Shown here: one piece after another, positions 1 through 11,040 of the stretch
Numbering within the stretch: position 1 is the stretch's first letter
Layout: each line of letters starts with the position of its first letter
From: Paguma larvata
Lineage: Eukaryota; Chordata; Mammalia; Carnivora; Viverridae
Length of the DNA: 64,000 nucleotides
Assembly: GCA_030068075.1 (NCBI GenBank)
Contig: CM057825.1
Span: 83,343,123-83,407,122, forward strand
Reading direction: 5' to 3'
Program-made: the position numbers and the translations under genes
Notes under the pieces: model-generated
Seen by the model: only the letters and a program-made list of their open reading frames with translations
Told to the model about the DNA's origin: nothing
The model's database searches: none

Positions 1-1120
1 TTTTCTAGCTACCTGTGTCCCTATCATATAAAAAAAAAAAAAACCGACTTCTCAAAAGGCTTCATGAATTAGTAATGTTAGCTTAGATTGTGCGGCAATA
101 ACAAACACATCACAGAATCTCAGCATAATTAAAAAGGTTCGGTGATTGCTCATATTATATCTTTTGTGGGTTTGGTAGCTTCTAACTGATGTCACAGGGA
201 TTTGAACCACTTTTATCTTGCAACTATGTCAAAAGGAACAATCAATATCCAGAGAAGGAGCTGAGAGACCACATACCAGCTCATCAATGCATTTTACCTG
301 AAAGAGATTACATTACTTCCCCTCACGGCCCATTGGCCAGAAGTAGTCAGATGGGCCTGCTTAGATTATGGAGGGAGGTGAATGGAGGAGAACGATTGAA
401 TTTTCCAGAGACACTAAATTTCTCTGTCATACTGGCCCATGGTCCTAGTGCCACTTACATTTCTAATAGCTACAGAAAGTCTGACATGGTCCATGGTTCA
501 AACACACCACAATGTAGATTATGTGTGTACAGGTAGAATAAATATTCAGTGATAAATAATTATGGAGATAATATTTTTATGCAGTAATAAGAACAAAATT
601 ATACCACTGCCTTGAACCAATTAGGTAGAATGGAAACTAATTTTCCCAATTATTTTGTTATATGCTCCTTCACTCAATCTTTATAGAAATCATATCTTCT
701 GGGAAAGGAAGGCTCAGGGAGACACTAAAATGTGTCTGAAGTGATGATGCCTCAAGCACTGGGTCGAAGATTTGAATCTGCTTTGATGTTACCCTGTATG
801 TTGGCTCTTGCTACTTTGTCATGTTGACTCCCCAGGTGTCAATCGATTAGGAAAGTGACCAATATCCATTGCCAAATCAACTAAACAACAATAACAACCC
901 CACAAGTAGAAGGTCCCTCTAACACAAGGTTTCTGAGTCTCTTAGGAGCAATAAGGTCAGAGGTAGGCTCAAAGGTAAGAAATCAGACTGTTCCTTCAAG
1001 ATTGCTGAACGAAGAATGGGCCCTTGCCCTTAGCTCTAATTAGAGTGAGAACAAAGGAAGCCAAGAAGATAGAAGGATTTTTAACTGCAGAAGGAGTGAA
1101 GGCTCGACACCTGTAACAGA
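1..1120. other. Unique AT-rich sequence, no gene recognised
   Basis: No interspersed repeat family or coding exon is recognisable here. A 115-codon open frame (189-536, plus) has no domain, no signal peptide and no family resemblance that I can see, so I treat it as chance. A short A run lies near position 31. Confidence 0.5.
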
Positions 1121-1124
1121 CAAC

Positions 1125-1285
1125 ACAAAGTATTGATTAAGAATAGACTTTGGCATCAGATTGGCCTAGGATAGTTTCTGATTCACTTAACCCTTCCATT
1201 GCCTCAATTTCCTTTTTCTACAAAATGGGCATAAGGCCCACCTTGTTAGATTATTATGAAGATTATATTCAAGGAATTAGCATTT
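1125..1285 (+). mobile_element. MIR SINE fragment (sense)
   Basis: The segment follows the MIR core in order: a GACTTTGGCATCAGA-type start, a CACTTAACCCTTCCATTGCC block, then a stretch equivalent to 'cctcagtttcctcatctgtaaaatgggnataa' (here TACAAAATGGGCATAAG at about 1220) and a TTATTATGAAGATTA end. MIR is a tRNA-derived SINE, extinct and shared across mammals. The divergence fits that age. No target duplication is visible. Confidence 0.8.
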
Positions 1286-1289
1286 GAAG

Positions 1290-2585
1290 TGTTGATCACA
1301 ATGCATGACAAAGCGTTTTCCTGGAAGAAAAAAGGTCTTACAGGGTCTCAAGTCATAGTATGTAGTATTATATATAAAACCCTACCGGTACTCTGTAAGA
1401 CTGTCCAGATCAGTTTCGTATGTGATTTATGGGGCTTTTATGTGGATTTCTTGGTCATGAAATGAGAGACACGTTACTATAGAATGCAATGTGCCATATG
1501 AAACCTGCATAGCACTGAAAACACATTCTAAATAACACAACCAGTATGAAGCAATGCAAACCCACGCAACAAAATACACACTCAAAAATTTTTGACACAA
1601 ATTCCACAGAACTAAAACAAACCACTTATCTCATTTCCTACCACCTTCAGAAATTTTCCCATTCTATGGTCATAGCTGCTGATAACCCTGTCAGTCATTA
1701 AGATGGTCAAAATAATTCATGCCCTAATAAGTCACTAAAAATACAGCTTCAGGATATTAACCCAACTTAAATCATCTGTGTGATTTCAATAGTTTGGCTT
1801 TACAAAACACCATTTAGTATATTAATCCTGGTTCTAGTCTCACAATATAAATAGCTAGGTACATTGATTTATGTTTTCCACTTATTCAACCCTATCTTTT
1901 TTATACTATGTTAACATTAAAGTAAATGATACAACTGAAGTCAAAATTGGTTCTATAACCTCTAATAAAATCCCAGAAATGTGTACCCACCCTAAGCATA
2001 AACCTCTTGTTTTCAGCAGTGGACTACTTAAGTATTTTTTTCCATTGCTTTTCAACTCTAGGAATAAGAACTGTATGTCCATTCATTTTAGGCACTAAAT
2101 GGACAGCAATGAAAACTGAAGTTCACTATTTATCCTAGGGAGATAGAGCCTTGGCGGTGATGTCATGGCAATTTTCACAGTGAGCTGGGGTTTTGGGCCA
2201 CCTCCAGATATGCTGATGGAACCATGCTTGATTGACTCTGAAGACATTTAGCATTTCCTAAGTACTGAGTAGCCAAGAATGACTTAAAACGTAAGCTGAA
2301 ATGAGAAAAGTAAGTTAGGAGTAACTCAGATAGCCATCAAGGTTATAAAGAAGACCTCTCATCACTAAGCGTTAGGTTAGACCTCCTTTTTATAGGAATT
2401 TATAGAGTCAAACACTTGTTTCTAATAACTGAATAGTATCTGAAATATTTCAAATAAGACTAGTATATCTACCATTTGTCTTTTGGAAATGACATTCAAT
2501 ATAAGAAATTTTTATATGGGCACATTTTAATGGATATTTCATATTAAATGGATGTTTCATACAATACTTAAAGAAATAAGGATTA
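1290..2585. other. Unique sequence, nothing recognised
   Basis: AT-rich sequence without a recognisable repeat, RNA gene or exon. Open frames of 69 and 75 codons (1256-1465 and 1871-2098) have no discernible features. Confidence 0.5.
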
Positions 2586-2589
2586 TAAA

Positions 2590-2770
2590 GGGGAGCCTTA
2601 TACTACAGAACCCAATGTCAAGAGCCCTGTATTCCAGTTACAGCTCTAGTCATTTTATCAATCATTTTATTCCTCTGATTCCAAGTTATGTCATCTGTTA
2701 GATAAGATGTTTGTACAGGATGATCTTGTGAATTCCAGGTGAAAATATCAATCTCTTCACTTACATTCAA
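2590..2770 (+). mobile_element. Possible MIR-type SINE remnant
   Basis: The order AGAGCCCTGTATTCCAGTTA, then CAGCTCTAGTCATTTTATCA, then a TCATCTGTTAGATAAGATG segment resembles the MIR core ('ctctgccacttactagctgt ... tcatctgtaaaatggg'). The match is weak and I would not exclude chance. Confidence 0.4.
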
Positions 2771-2798
2771 TGATACTCATAAACTAGAACGTCTTTCT

Positions 2799-2858
2799 AC
2801 CGTGTACAAAATGCTTCCCAAATACAATACCATGTACAAAATGCTTCCCAAAATATAG
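2799..2858. repeat. 30-bp tandem duplication
   Basis: Two adjacent units each begin ACCRTGTACAAAATGCTTCC: 2799-2828 and 2829-2858. The first 23 bases differ at one position (G/A) and the last few bases drift. It looks like a simple local duplication in unique DNA. Confidence 0.9.
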
Positions 2859-3177
2859 TAAACATTGGCCACCACAATATAGTGACCTCTGACCCCACAA
2901 AGTCTATTTAAAGAGCTAAGGCAAGTCTACACTTTAAGGACAAGCTGAATCATACAATATGAATTAACAGATAATTATCTAACATTGTGCGGCGGGACCC
3001 ATCTTAGACCTTATCATTCACGACAAATACAGCCAACCATTTCAAATAGAGGTATTCCTGATTGCCTTGACTCTACTAAATGGCAAACCTGAGTTTAAAA
3101 ACGAGGGAGGGGTAGCTTTGTGTGAGTCACAGGGAACCAGAATAACTAAAGACTAACAACAATTCTAATTGTAAAAG

Positions 3178-3410
3178 TTATTATTTCTTGAATCCTTATT
3201 ACATGTCATGAAGTGTGTTAAGAAACGTGTAGGTATTATCATATTTAATCCTCTCAACAACCCAAGGTATTAGATAATGTTATTCATATTTTGCAGGAGA
3301 AAAAATGATTCTAGACTTTTTATCTGTTGTATTATTAGTATATGTAAAAGCTAGTATTTGAACCCATTTCTTTCCAACTTCAAAGCCCATACTCCTCCTA
3401 ACTACTGCCT
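3178..3410 (-). mobile_element. MIR SINE (antisense), nearly full length
   Basis: On the plus strand the order is the reverse-complement MIR layout. It starts with a TTACATGTCATGAAGTGTGTT equivalent of 'tactatgtgccaggcactgt', then TTTAATCCTCTCAACAACCC, then TTATTCATATTTTGCAGGAG. It ends with a GTATTTGAACCCATTTCTTT block and a TAACTACTGCC end matching 'ttaaccactatgc'. All MIR modules are present in order over about 230 bp, unusually complete for a MIR. Identity is only moderate, as expected for a mammal-wide family. Confidence 0.85.
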
Positions 3411-5770
3411 TATTTATATATAACTTTCCTGTTGGAACTATACACTGAATCTTCTAGTAGAGTCTAGAAAGACTATTTTAGGAGGAAAAGTATTATATAA
3501 GGTAAGGTGGAATACATATAATTTTGTTGCTTAGTCAAGGGTTATTTTAATAGCCCACCTTAAGCCAAGATTCTATTTGTCATTTTGAAAGTAAGAGTTT
3601 TGTTATTTAATAGAAAGGGTCTAATTTCACTAAAAGATACTAAAAGTAAGATGAATAAAAGTGATAATATGTTTCTTCCAGAATTAGCATAACTATTCCA
3701 AGCTTAGACAGATTTGCATAAAATTCAAGTTTCAGATTACTGTCATAAACTCTAAAACTGCCTTGAATGGAGGTAGATTTAAAAATAAGAATTCTGATAA
3801 ATGTTTCTGCCTTGTTAAATTTTGCCAGTAGAGAAACACACATCTACATTCGGCCCTAAAATAAAACATTTTAGAGCAAAAGTTTCTGTCTCCTGCACTT
3901 CTTTTTCACAGGGTGCCCCTTTTCCAATTCCACTCTATACCCCACAGATCTAATTAAGAATATTTGCGCCAGCAAGAGAATCGTGCAAATGATTTTCTAT
4001 CCCGGTTTTCTCTGACGAATACAGACACTATTTCATTTGCTATATATTCAAATAATTCCTTTCCATAAAAAAAAAAAGTTTTAGATTCTAGAAATGTTCA
4101 CAAACTAATTATACCAAAGCTTTCAATAAGCTCAACTAGGATTTCCTCATCACAGGAGACACAATTGTACCTCTTGTGGCTTAAATGGTAATTAATGGTA
4201 GACTTCTGCACCCCTGCTTTGACACTCTGTCACTGATTCTTGTGGTCTCCATCTTGGTCTCCAAATACTTAAAAACAGCTGGCAATCTTGATGGAGAATT
4301 CCTTTCTCACTTGTTGGTCTTTGAGCTTCTTAATAACTTAAACTATTGTCACAATGATGTGGCTACACCCTTGAGCTTCAATCTGACATGTCCACCACAA
4401 GTCATGATTAGAGCCTCTTAGTAGGGTCCTGAAATATTTCTTAGAGTTCCAACCTTAAAACTTCTGGAAAGAAATACATTACTCAAAGGCACTTGCCTTC
4501 ATTTTGCAACAGATACTTATGAAAAATGGGAGTAAGAAAAATTAGTGCCAGCAACGAACACAATAGTAGGCATATGAATTTTTTTAATGACTATTCTCTT
4601 GAGTCCATACCTTGAGAATTGCCTTACTTAGAGAGACGACATGGCATTATTATAGTTAGTGTTATAAAGTAAAATTGCATTAAGGAACGTGATATGAGTA
4701 AGCAGGGGTGAGGGAAATAGTAAAAGAGAAAAGCAAAAAGGAGGTAATTTGAGAAGACTGTGGAAAAATGAGGAGAAAATAATCCCCAATTTAGATAAAT
4801 GGCATTGAAACCAAGAAGAAAGAGATGAAGAAAGCTATCATATATGGTAAAAGATTGTAGATTATTATAGCACTCCGTTGAGTTGAATTACAGTATTATA
4901 ATACTAGGATAATATGTGAATGGACCGCAGTTGTGTGATTCAGTAAAAAAGGCCAAAATCATTATGTGAGTTTTGAAACATAGGATATAACATGCAGGTT
5001 GTGGGTCATTTTTGGGTGGGTGAGAGGGTCTAACCCTATCAGAGATTGAAATAGCAGAGGTTATAAAGCTCACATTTTCAAAAATAAAATAAAATGTCAT
5101 TGCTATTTTTGGAATTTGCCGTTAGATTATTATTGCTTTTGAAAATCAGTGTTGGCCTCTTAATCTCTTTTTTTCCATATGCACAGAGGCAAATCCTTAC
5201 AGCGTCAGTTGATTTTGCTAAAATGCTACGGGTGGTAAAGAGAGATGATGGCATTAATGACCAAACATTATACTCATAAAATATTGGGTTGACAAAGAAA
5301 AGGTTATATTTCCTACAAAACAGCAGATGCTGGTCTTGACACCCGATTTACCGCTGCTTTTAATCTCAATTCCATGCCTGAATCTTTAGTCGCAGAGTCT
5401 CAGTACAAGTTGAACAAGTAAACTAGGCCCATCAAGAACCTACTCCCTTTAATGCAGCTCTAAATAAAGTCAAGTCGTTGGTGCTTCCAGTAAACTGGCA
5501 AACCCATGTTACTGGTATTGCAGGCAATGACTATTATTGTATGGTTAAAAAGAAACTGTTCACATATTTTACATTGTTATTAGACTTGAACTAATAAAAT
5601 TTTATACCAACGAAATGCAGAAATTATTTAATATTTGATATGTCAAAAATTAGCAAACACAAGTCATTCTTTTTAGGTGCCTTTTTAGTAATACTCGGGT
5701 ACCCTGAGTTTCACAGCTATCTTTCCACTTTAAGCATCTAATAGCATTTACTGTTCTGGCACAACACCTT
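3411..5770. other. Unique sequence, nothing firmly recognised
   Basis: About 2.4 kb of AT-rich DNA. Open frames of 61-78 codons occur on both strands without recognisable domains. The stretch 5281-5606 ends with an AATAAA near 5594 and could be an old insertion, but there is no A tail and I cannot assign it. Confidence 0.45.
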
Positions 5771-5773
5771 ATT

Positions 5774-5941
5774 GGGGTACCTGGGTAGCTCTGTCAGTTT
5801 AAGTGTTGAATCTCAGTTTTGGTTCAGGTCATGATATCCCAGGTCATGAGATCGAGCCCCCATCGGGCTCTGCACTGACAGTGCAGAGCTAGCTTGAAAT
5901 TCTCTCTCTCTCACTCCTTTGCTGCCTCTCCCCTGTTCGTG

Positions 5942-5984
<43 letters not shown>

Positions 5985-6004
5985 AAAATAAATAAGTAAA
6001 ACTT
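5774..6004 (+). mobile_element. CAN SINE, feliform type (SINEC)
   Basis: The head reads GGGGTACCTGGGTAGCTC, an altered form of the tRNA-Lys-derived head. The B-box region is GAGATCGAGCCCC and is followed by CATCGGGCTCTGCACTGAC. A long CT tract (about 5940-5984) precedes the tail AAAATAAATAAGTAAAAC. These modules in this order define the carnivore SINE. The head is more diverged than in the copy that follows 40 bp downstream, suggesting it is older. I see no clear target duplication. Confidence 0.93.
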
Positions 6005-6047
6005 AAAATCATTATTGAAACTCTTTTATTCAGATGTAGAGATGCCA

Positions 6048-6281
6048 GGGGCACCTTGGTGGCTCAGTTGGTTAAGCATCCAACTTCGGCTCAGGTTATG
6101 ACCTTGCAGTCCGTGGGTTCGAGTCCCATGTCGGGCTCTGTGCTGACAGCTCAGAGCCTGGAGCCTGCTTTGGATTCCGTATCTCCCTCTCTCTCTTCCC
6201 CCACCCCCTCCTCGGGCTCTGTCTGTCTGTCTCTCTCTCTCTCTCAAAACTGAACATCAAAAAAAAATTTAATAAAAAAAA
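6048..6281 (+). mobile_element. CAN SINE with 10-bp target duplication
   Basis: Full length: head GGGGCACCTTGGTGGCTCAG, A-box region, B-box GGGTTCGAGTCCC, GTCGGGCTCTGTGCTGACAG, a CT-rich segment, then an A-rich tail. The element is bracketed by the direct repeat GTAGAGATGC at 6036-6045 and 6282-6291, the signature of L1-mediated insertion. Frames on both strands here (65 and 73 codons) are SINE translations, not genes. Confidence 0.96.
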
Positions 6282-6291
6282 GTAGAGATGC

Positions 6292-7385
6292 TAATAAGAA
6301 ATGGTAATGTATCAAAAATAATAAAAACAAGAGAGAGAGAGAGAGAAAAGCCTGCATCATTATCATCATGACCTCAATCACATAAGAAAAGCTGTAAATA
6401 CACAGGTGAAAGTGGAAAGTACAATACAAGTCAGAAGGGAGAAGAGCCCATAGAGAACACGGTAAAGACAAGCTTTCTGATTATTGCCTACAGCCCTGAA
6501 ACACGAGATGACATACCAACCTCCCAAAGTTGTTCAAGTACAAGAGCACAAAATTTATTTTTCCTCTTAGAGGTCTCCAAAGAGGAAGACAAGGGCATTT
6601 TCTGGACACAACTTTCGTAGCTTAGTCACAGTACTGAAATGTACTGAAAATATTTACCCCTTAAAACTAGAACAGTGATGACTGAACAAAATGGATTTTT
6701 TTCTAGATGATTTTTGGATCTGTTCATTTGCCTTTTGTTTGAAAGTAAGCCATAATTTGCCGCTTACATAGTTATTTTCAGACTCTTCTCCATCTACCCT
6801 GGATGCAGTTTTCAACTTCCACTTTTTGGGTGCAGATATATGAAAAAGTCTTCCTCTACCTTGGTCTTAACTGCCCAAAGTTTATGGCCTCTGCACATGG
6901 TGAGCCAAGGGAGGTCAAAGCTGCAGGGTAGCCCTGCCTAAATGGCAATATTAATAACCACCCAATTTTAAGTTAATGTTCGGCAGCATAATTCTTTCCA
7001 TAGGGTAGGCATAAGATTGTAATGGGCATCTGTTAAATATATCCATGGATAATATTGGATTCTTCCTTCTTTTTCTTTTCTCAAGACAACTACAGCCACA
7101 TACCCCGTTTCTTATGTCCTTGGTCCCATCCTTCTCTGATCTGCTCTTGTTTTAACTTCTTCAATGACCTCTTCACCACTAGATCCTTCAGTCAGTCTAC
7201 ACACATCTTCACGTGTGCATTATCTTAAAAAGAAAACAAAAACACGTTATTTCATTTTTCTCTTTTTTTTTAAGTTCATTTTTTTTTTAATCAAGGTTCC
7301 ATCTTGTGTTTTCAAAGGATAAATAAACAGCGTTCTTGGAGCAGATGCCACATTATACAAAGATAATCTAGATGTGGGTTTTGCT
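6292..7385. other. Unique sequence, nothing firmly recognised
   Basis: Mostly AT-rich unique DNA, with a short GA run near 6332 and A/T runs near 7262-7290. The pyrimidine-rich stretch 7050-7200 could be more L2 debris, but I cannot align it convincingly. Confidence 0.4.
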
Positions 7386-7389
7386 CCTT

Positions 7390-7505
7390 CCAGACAAGTT
7401 CCCTGAGACCAAGGACTAAGTCCTGTATCTCTGTATCTTCACCAGCTAGAACTGACCCTCATTACACAGCAGATACCCAACAAATAGCACATGAATTAAA
7501 CAGAA
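7390..7505 (+). mobile_element. Possible L2 LINE 3' tail remnant
   Basis: The order TTCCCTGAGACCAAGGACTA, CTGTATCTTCACCAGCTAGA, CACAGCAGATACCCAACAAA resembles the L2 3' end ('tgagggcagggac ... cccagcgcctagcac ... cacatagtaggtgctcaat'). It is short and diverged. It sits just upstream of a MIR and a larger L2 stretch. Confidence 0.5.
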
Positions 7506-7624
7506 TCCCTCACCCACTTACTTCTTATCCTTTAAAAATATGTCTTCTGCTCTCACAACTCCACTGAAGGTCAACAAATCAAAGACCTTTTTCTCCCCTT
7601 CTATATGCCTTACCCCGTCATAGC

Positions 7625-7775
7625 GCTGAACAGGGCAAAAACATGCACTTTGGGGTTGAATGGGGCTAAGAACAGCTGTTTGCTGGCTGTGTAACCTTGG
7701 GCGTGTTACCCGATGGCAATTTCTGTGTAAAATGAGTGCAAGAATATACTCTCTCTTAGAGGACGCTTGAGAAAA
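7625..7775 (+). mobile_element. MIR SINE (sense)
   Basis: The characteristic MIR core is present: TGCTGGCTGTGTAACCTTGG followed by GCGTGTTACC and later TGTGTAAAATGAGTGCAAGA. The 5' third ('acatgcactttggggtt') matches the start of the MIR body. The 3' end is cut off before an antisense CAN SINE. Confidence 0.85.
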
Positions 7776-7829
7776 TTGAGTAGTATTGATACATACAAAT
7801 CTGGGGGTTTTGGTTTTGTTTTTGTTTTT

Positions 7830-8042
7830 TGTTTACATTTATTTATTTATTTCGAGAGAGAGGAAGAGGAAGAGGAAGCACACAGAGACGGAAAGGGGAA
7901 GAGAGTGGAAGAATATCCCAAGTAGGCTTTGCGCTGTCAGCTCAGAACCCCATGTGGGGCTTGAACTCCCAAACCATGAGATCATGACCTGAGCCAAAAT
8001 TGAGAGTGAGTCGCTTAACTGACTGAGCCACCCAGTCACCCC
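7830..8042 (-). mobile_element. CAN SINE (antisense)
   Basis: On the plus strand it begins with the reverse-complement tail TTTACATTTATTTATTTATT, continues through a GA-rich tract, and reads the tRNA-like body backward (AACTGACTGAGCCACCCAGT) to the head CACCCC. Flanking AAATCTG (about 7797) and AGATCTG (about 8044) may be a decayed target duplication. Frames of 68 and 93 codons over it are SINE translations. Confidence 0.94.
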
Positions 8043-8059
8043 AAGATCTGCTATATTGT

Positions 8060-9170
8060 TACTGTTCAGTACATGTTCGGTTTTCTTCCCCTTCTTCTTT
8101 ACACCCTTCATGTTCCACATCCCAAAATACTACATATGTATTATCATACACTGTGACTTCTCAGACCCTTCCACTACTGTTCTCCCACCACTGGGGAGTC
8201 TAAGAATCTGTCCTTATTCCTCCTCCTTTCATTCGTTACCTTCTATCTCTTTAACTCTATCCAACCTTTGAATTATAATATTTACCTTTGAATTGCATTT
8301 TCTTCTGCCTACTGACTTCAGATCTCTCTCCAGCCTCCCCATCTTTTGCTCCCCCACAGCGGGCTGGCCATCTGCTGGATGTTCATGAACTCAAGCAAAC
8401 AAATCCCATACAAAATATGTCACTGCCTCCACTCACCCAATATGCTAATCCTCTCGGGTTTTCCATTTGGGTAATGAGATCACCATTTTACAGAGTCAAA
8501 CAAGCCAGAAGTCCGGGCACCCTTCTTGACCCTCCATGTTCTACAGCCTAACTCTGATGCATCCCCCCAACCAAACATTTTAAATAGCTCCACTTGTCTA
8601 CAATGAAATCTCTTCTTTTTTCTCTTTTCTGTTTATGACTGACAGAGTCATATGATCGGTAACCTCCCTTTCGCCAACTTGATCATCATCCTTGCTCCTG
8701 CCTGGATGCTATTGAGACCAATGCCTTAGTCTGGCATTCAAAACTCTCCATAGCCTAATGATTATTTGTAATTTCAAACTCATTTTCTACAATTCTCATA
8801 CATCACCTTGTACTTCAACCAAATCAAACTAGTCTCAGAACTTTATTAATGATTCCAGATATCTCTGCTTTCCTCTTTTTACCCCGTGCCTTCCCCAGTG
8901 CCCATCTTCCAGCCCTGTTCAAATCTTCTACATCCCAATAGGCCCAATACCAATGTCCTTTCTCCACAAAGACTTTCTTGGGCTCCACAGCTAAGAGCTA
9001 TCTTTTCTTCTTCTAAACAGTCAAGATAATTTAGCAGGTCCTCCTTCAGAATACTTGTTTTCTACCAAACAATGGTTCATGGTGTATACCGCACAACTTT
9101 CCTCCTTCCCAAGCTCGTCCACCCTCTCCTTATCGCCACCTTTCTTGATATCCTCAGGAAAAACTTACAG
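8060..9170 (+). mobile_element. L2 LINE debris (sense), several pieces
   Basis: Pyrimidine-rich sequence with L2-like modules: CTTCTATCTCTTTAACTCTA, CACCCTTCTTGACCCTCCAT, GGCATTCAAAACTCTCCATA, and a segment with TACTTCAACCAAATCAAAC and CTTTCTTGGGCTCC. These parallel L2 ORF2 3' and 3'UTR text ('cttgacacctccctct ... ttcaaagccctccat'). The order suggests more than one fragment or rearrangement. I see no intact frame. The 87-codon frame at 8288-8551 falls inside it. A positional subfamily call needs RepeatMasker. Confidence 0.65.
8629..8713 (+). repeat. Direct duplication, copy A
   Basis: This 85-bp stretch, starting CTGTTTATGACTGACAGAGT and ending CTCCTGCCTGGATGCT, recurs about 900 bp downstream at 9526-9611 at roughly 80% identity by eye. 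Both copies are preceded by similar pyrimidine-rich sequence. Confidence 0.85.
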
Positions 9171-9525
9171 TGGCATAAAAAGAATCCGGACATCAAGGTA
9201 TGGTAAATAAGTGAGTAAATCTTAAATATATACACCAAATTAATTCAATAAATTTTCCAGGTGATAGCAGATCATCTCCAGCAAATAAAGTTCCTGTACA
9301 TATAAAGTTACATAGTCAAAGCTTTGAGACGTACAATTCCAGGAACTCCACTGTGCTCTGGGTGGTAAAGATTGTTGGAAATCTGACCACCACATAAGTG
9401 GAGCCTCACTGTATAACCAAAGGCTTCTTGCCAAAGATTTGTAATTAACAACAGAATCAACTGGCATTACTAAACTATATTTCATTTCTTTAATCTCCTT
9501 TTCCTCTCTTTTGTTTTCCTCCTCC

Positions 9526-9611
9526 CTGTTTGTGACTGATAGAGCCAGATGATCAATAATCTCTCTTTCACCAACTCTGATCATCGTCTTTGCTCCTGCC
9601 TTGATGCTGTT
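9526..9611 (+). repeat. Direct duplication, copy B
   Basis: Counterpart of 8629-8713. It reads CTGTTTGTGACTGATAGAGC, continues through TTTCACCAACTCTGATCATC and ends TGCCTTGATGCT. A 2-bp insertion separates it from copy A near the middle. Either both are fragments of one interspersed family, probably L2, or a local duplication occurred. Confidence 0.85.
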
Positions 9612-9719
9612 ATTCACTTTAATACATTAATCCTTTGGTTGAAATTCTTAAACCACAATTCTTCATTAACGGACCATCTTGGCATCCACGAGCTGATAGC
9701 AGCTTGTCTGATGTTTCAA

Positions 9720-9723
<4 letters not shown>

Positions 9724-9762
<39 letters not shown>

Positions 9763-9770
9763 TATATATG
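9724..9770. repeat. (TA)n microsatellite
   Basis: An almost uninterrupted alternating TA run from 9724 to 9758, then AAT and a second short ATATATAT run. It is self-complementary and likely length-variable between individuals. Confidence 0.97.
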
Positions 9771-9774
9771 ACAT

Positions 9775-10600
9775 CTGAATGAATCCTCTCTGTGCCCCAA
9801 ATATCCTAACTGAAGAGAGTAAGATACAAAACAGAAAGATTTCAGCTCTTTGGCACAATCAAAGATATAAAAAGAAAATTGAATCTTACTACATAAATTA
9901 GAGAACAGGAAAGTATCACCTTGCTATTACCATTAGATGTCGATATGTCATTTAATGACAAAGTGCTGAGAAATATTATGGCATTTTATTGAATCATACT
10001 GTCGTTATTATCACAATGAGAAATAGAACACACACTGTACTGGTTAGCAGACCGAACCTTTGTATGATTGCTGTAACCTTTGGTGGAGCCCAGTGATTTT
10101 TGTTCCTTTTCAGAAAGACATTAAAGTGACAGTGTGGCAGGCCATTTTTTCCACCACACACACTAAAACTAGTGTGCGTGCAACAGAGCCTTGCCAAAGC
10201 ACGTTGCATTCATACAAAGATCCATACAGATCTTAATCATAAAATAATCCATTCTGTACTCTGTTTTTATGACATTTATATGAATCTGGCCACAGCCTCA
10301 TCAAGCAGTTCACAGAGGAAAATTGTTCTATTTATGTGGTCGAGACAGGGTGGACTTGATTTTCAAGCAAAGAGAAAAAGAAAGAAATACCCAATTTTTT
10401 GTAGCTGCAAATCTGGAACTCAAAAGAACTATTTTACACCATTTTGTAACTATATTTGCAACAGAGGATCAGAAGAGATGATAGCCTCTCTCTCTGTCCC
10501 CTGTCAGTAGTAAAGTCATATATTGATATTTCTGAAACTGAGAGACTGAGTGAAGACACCTGGAAATAGTTTTCTCCTCTTTTATTTAATTGTAAAAGGC
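9775..10600. other. Unique sequence, nothing recognised
   Basis: AT-rich unique DNA. A 112-codon plus-strand frame (10172-10510) and a 71-codon minus frame (9994-10209) overlap in opposite directions. Neither has a motif I recognise. Confidence 0.45.
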
Positions 10601-10609
10601 AAAGAAATG

Positions 10610-11040
10610 GTTGTGTGGGTAAAAGAGGAAAGGAAACTTTCCAATATGCATCGGCTTCAATTTATTCTTGCCCCTCCGTGGTAAGAACTAACAATTTTCA
10701 ATTAATTTCGCCAGCTTTTGCTGTGTTTACTGCTCGAGGTAGCACACCTTCACACACCCCAGAAAGGGTGACCTCTGATAATCCGTCCCGACTCATCTGA
10801 ACTTGCTTTCGGGTTTGCGATGATGGCGAAAGTTACTCTATGTACTCGCCAGTGTCCTCATTTTCCGGACTTTACCGAGATATACAGAGATAAAGACAAC
10901 TGTTTTATTTCCTATAGCATCTCTCGGAAAGCTAATTTTCTGAGTAAAGTATGCGAATATGTATTCTGAGTAAAAATACGTAATAGTGGTCCACGCGCTC
11001 ACGCCGCTCTTCACCCATTTATAATGGTTCTGGCTTCACT
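10610..11040. other. Repeat-free block retaining CpGs; candidate conserved noncoding DNA
   Basis: This 430-bp block holds more CpG dinucleotides than the surrounding DNA (for example in TTTCGGGTTTGCGATGATGG, CCGGACTTTACCGAGA and CCACGCGCTCACGCCGC). It shows no repeat signature and no convincing frame. Retained CpGs in an otherwise CpG-depleted desert can reflect constraint or an unmethylated element. This is an inference from composition only. Confidence 0.35.

Noticed and set aside
189..536. A 115-codon frame near the left edge.
   Set aside because: No domain, signal peptide or recognisable homology, and no splice or promoter context. The length is within chance expectation for 64 kb.
5593..5598. 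An AATAAA that might end a retrocopy starting near 5281.
   Set aside because: No A tract follows and no coding or mRNA similarity is recognisable upstream.
6026..6253. Open frames of 65-73 codons on both strands, with similar ones at 18003-18215, 21443-21715, 28983-29165, 57063-57260 and 58511-58756.
   Set aside because: They are translations of CAN SINE sequence (recurrent VKRPTSAQVMI-type text), not host genes.
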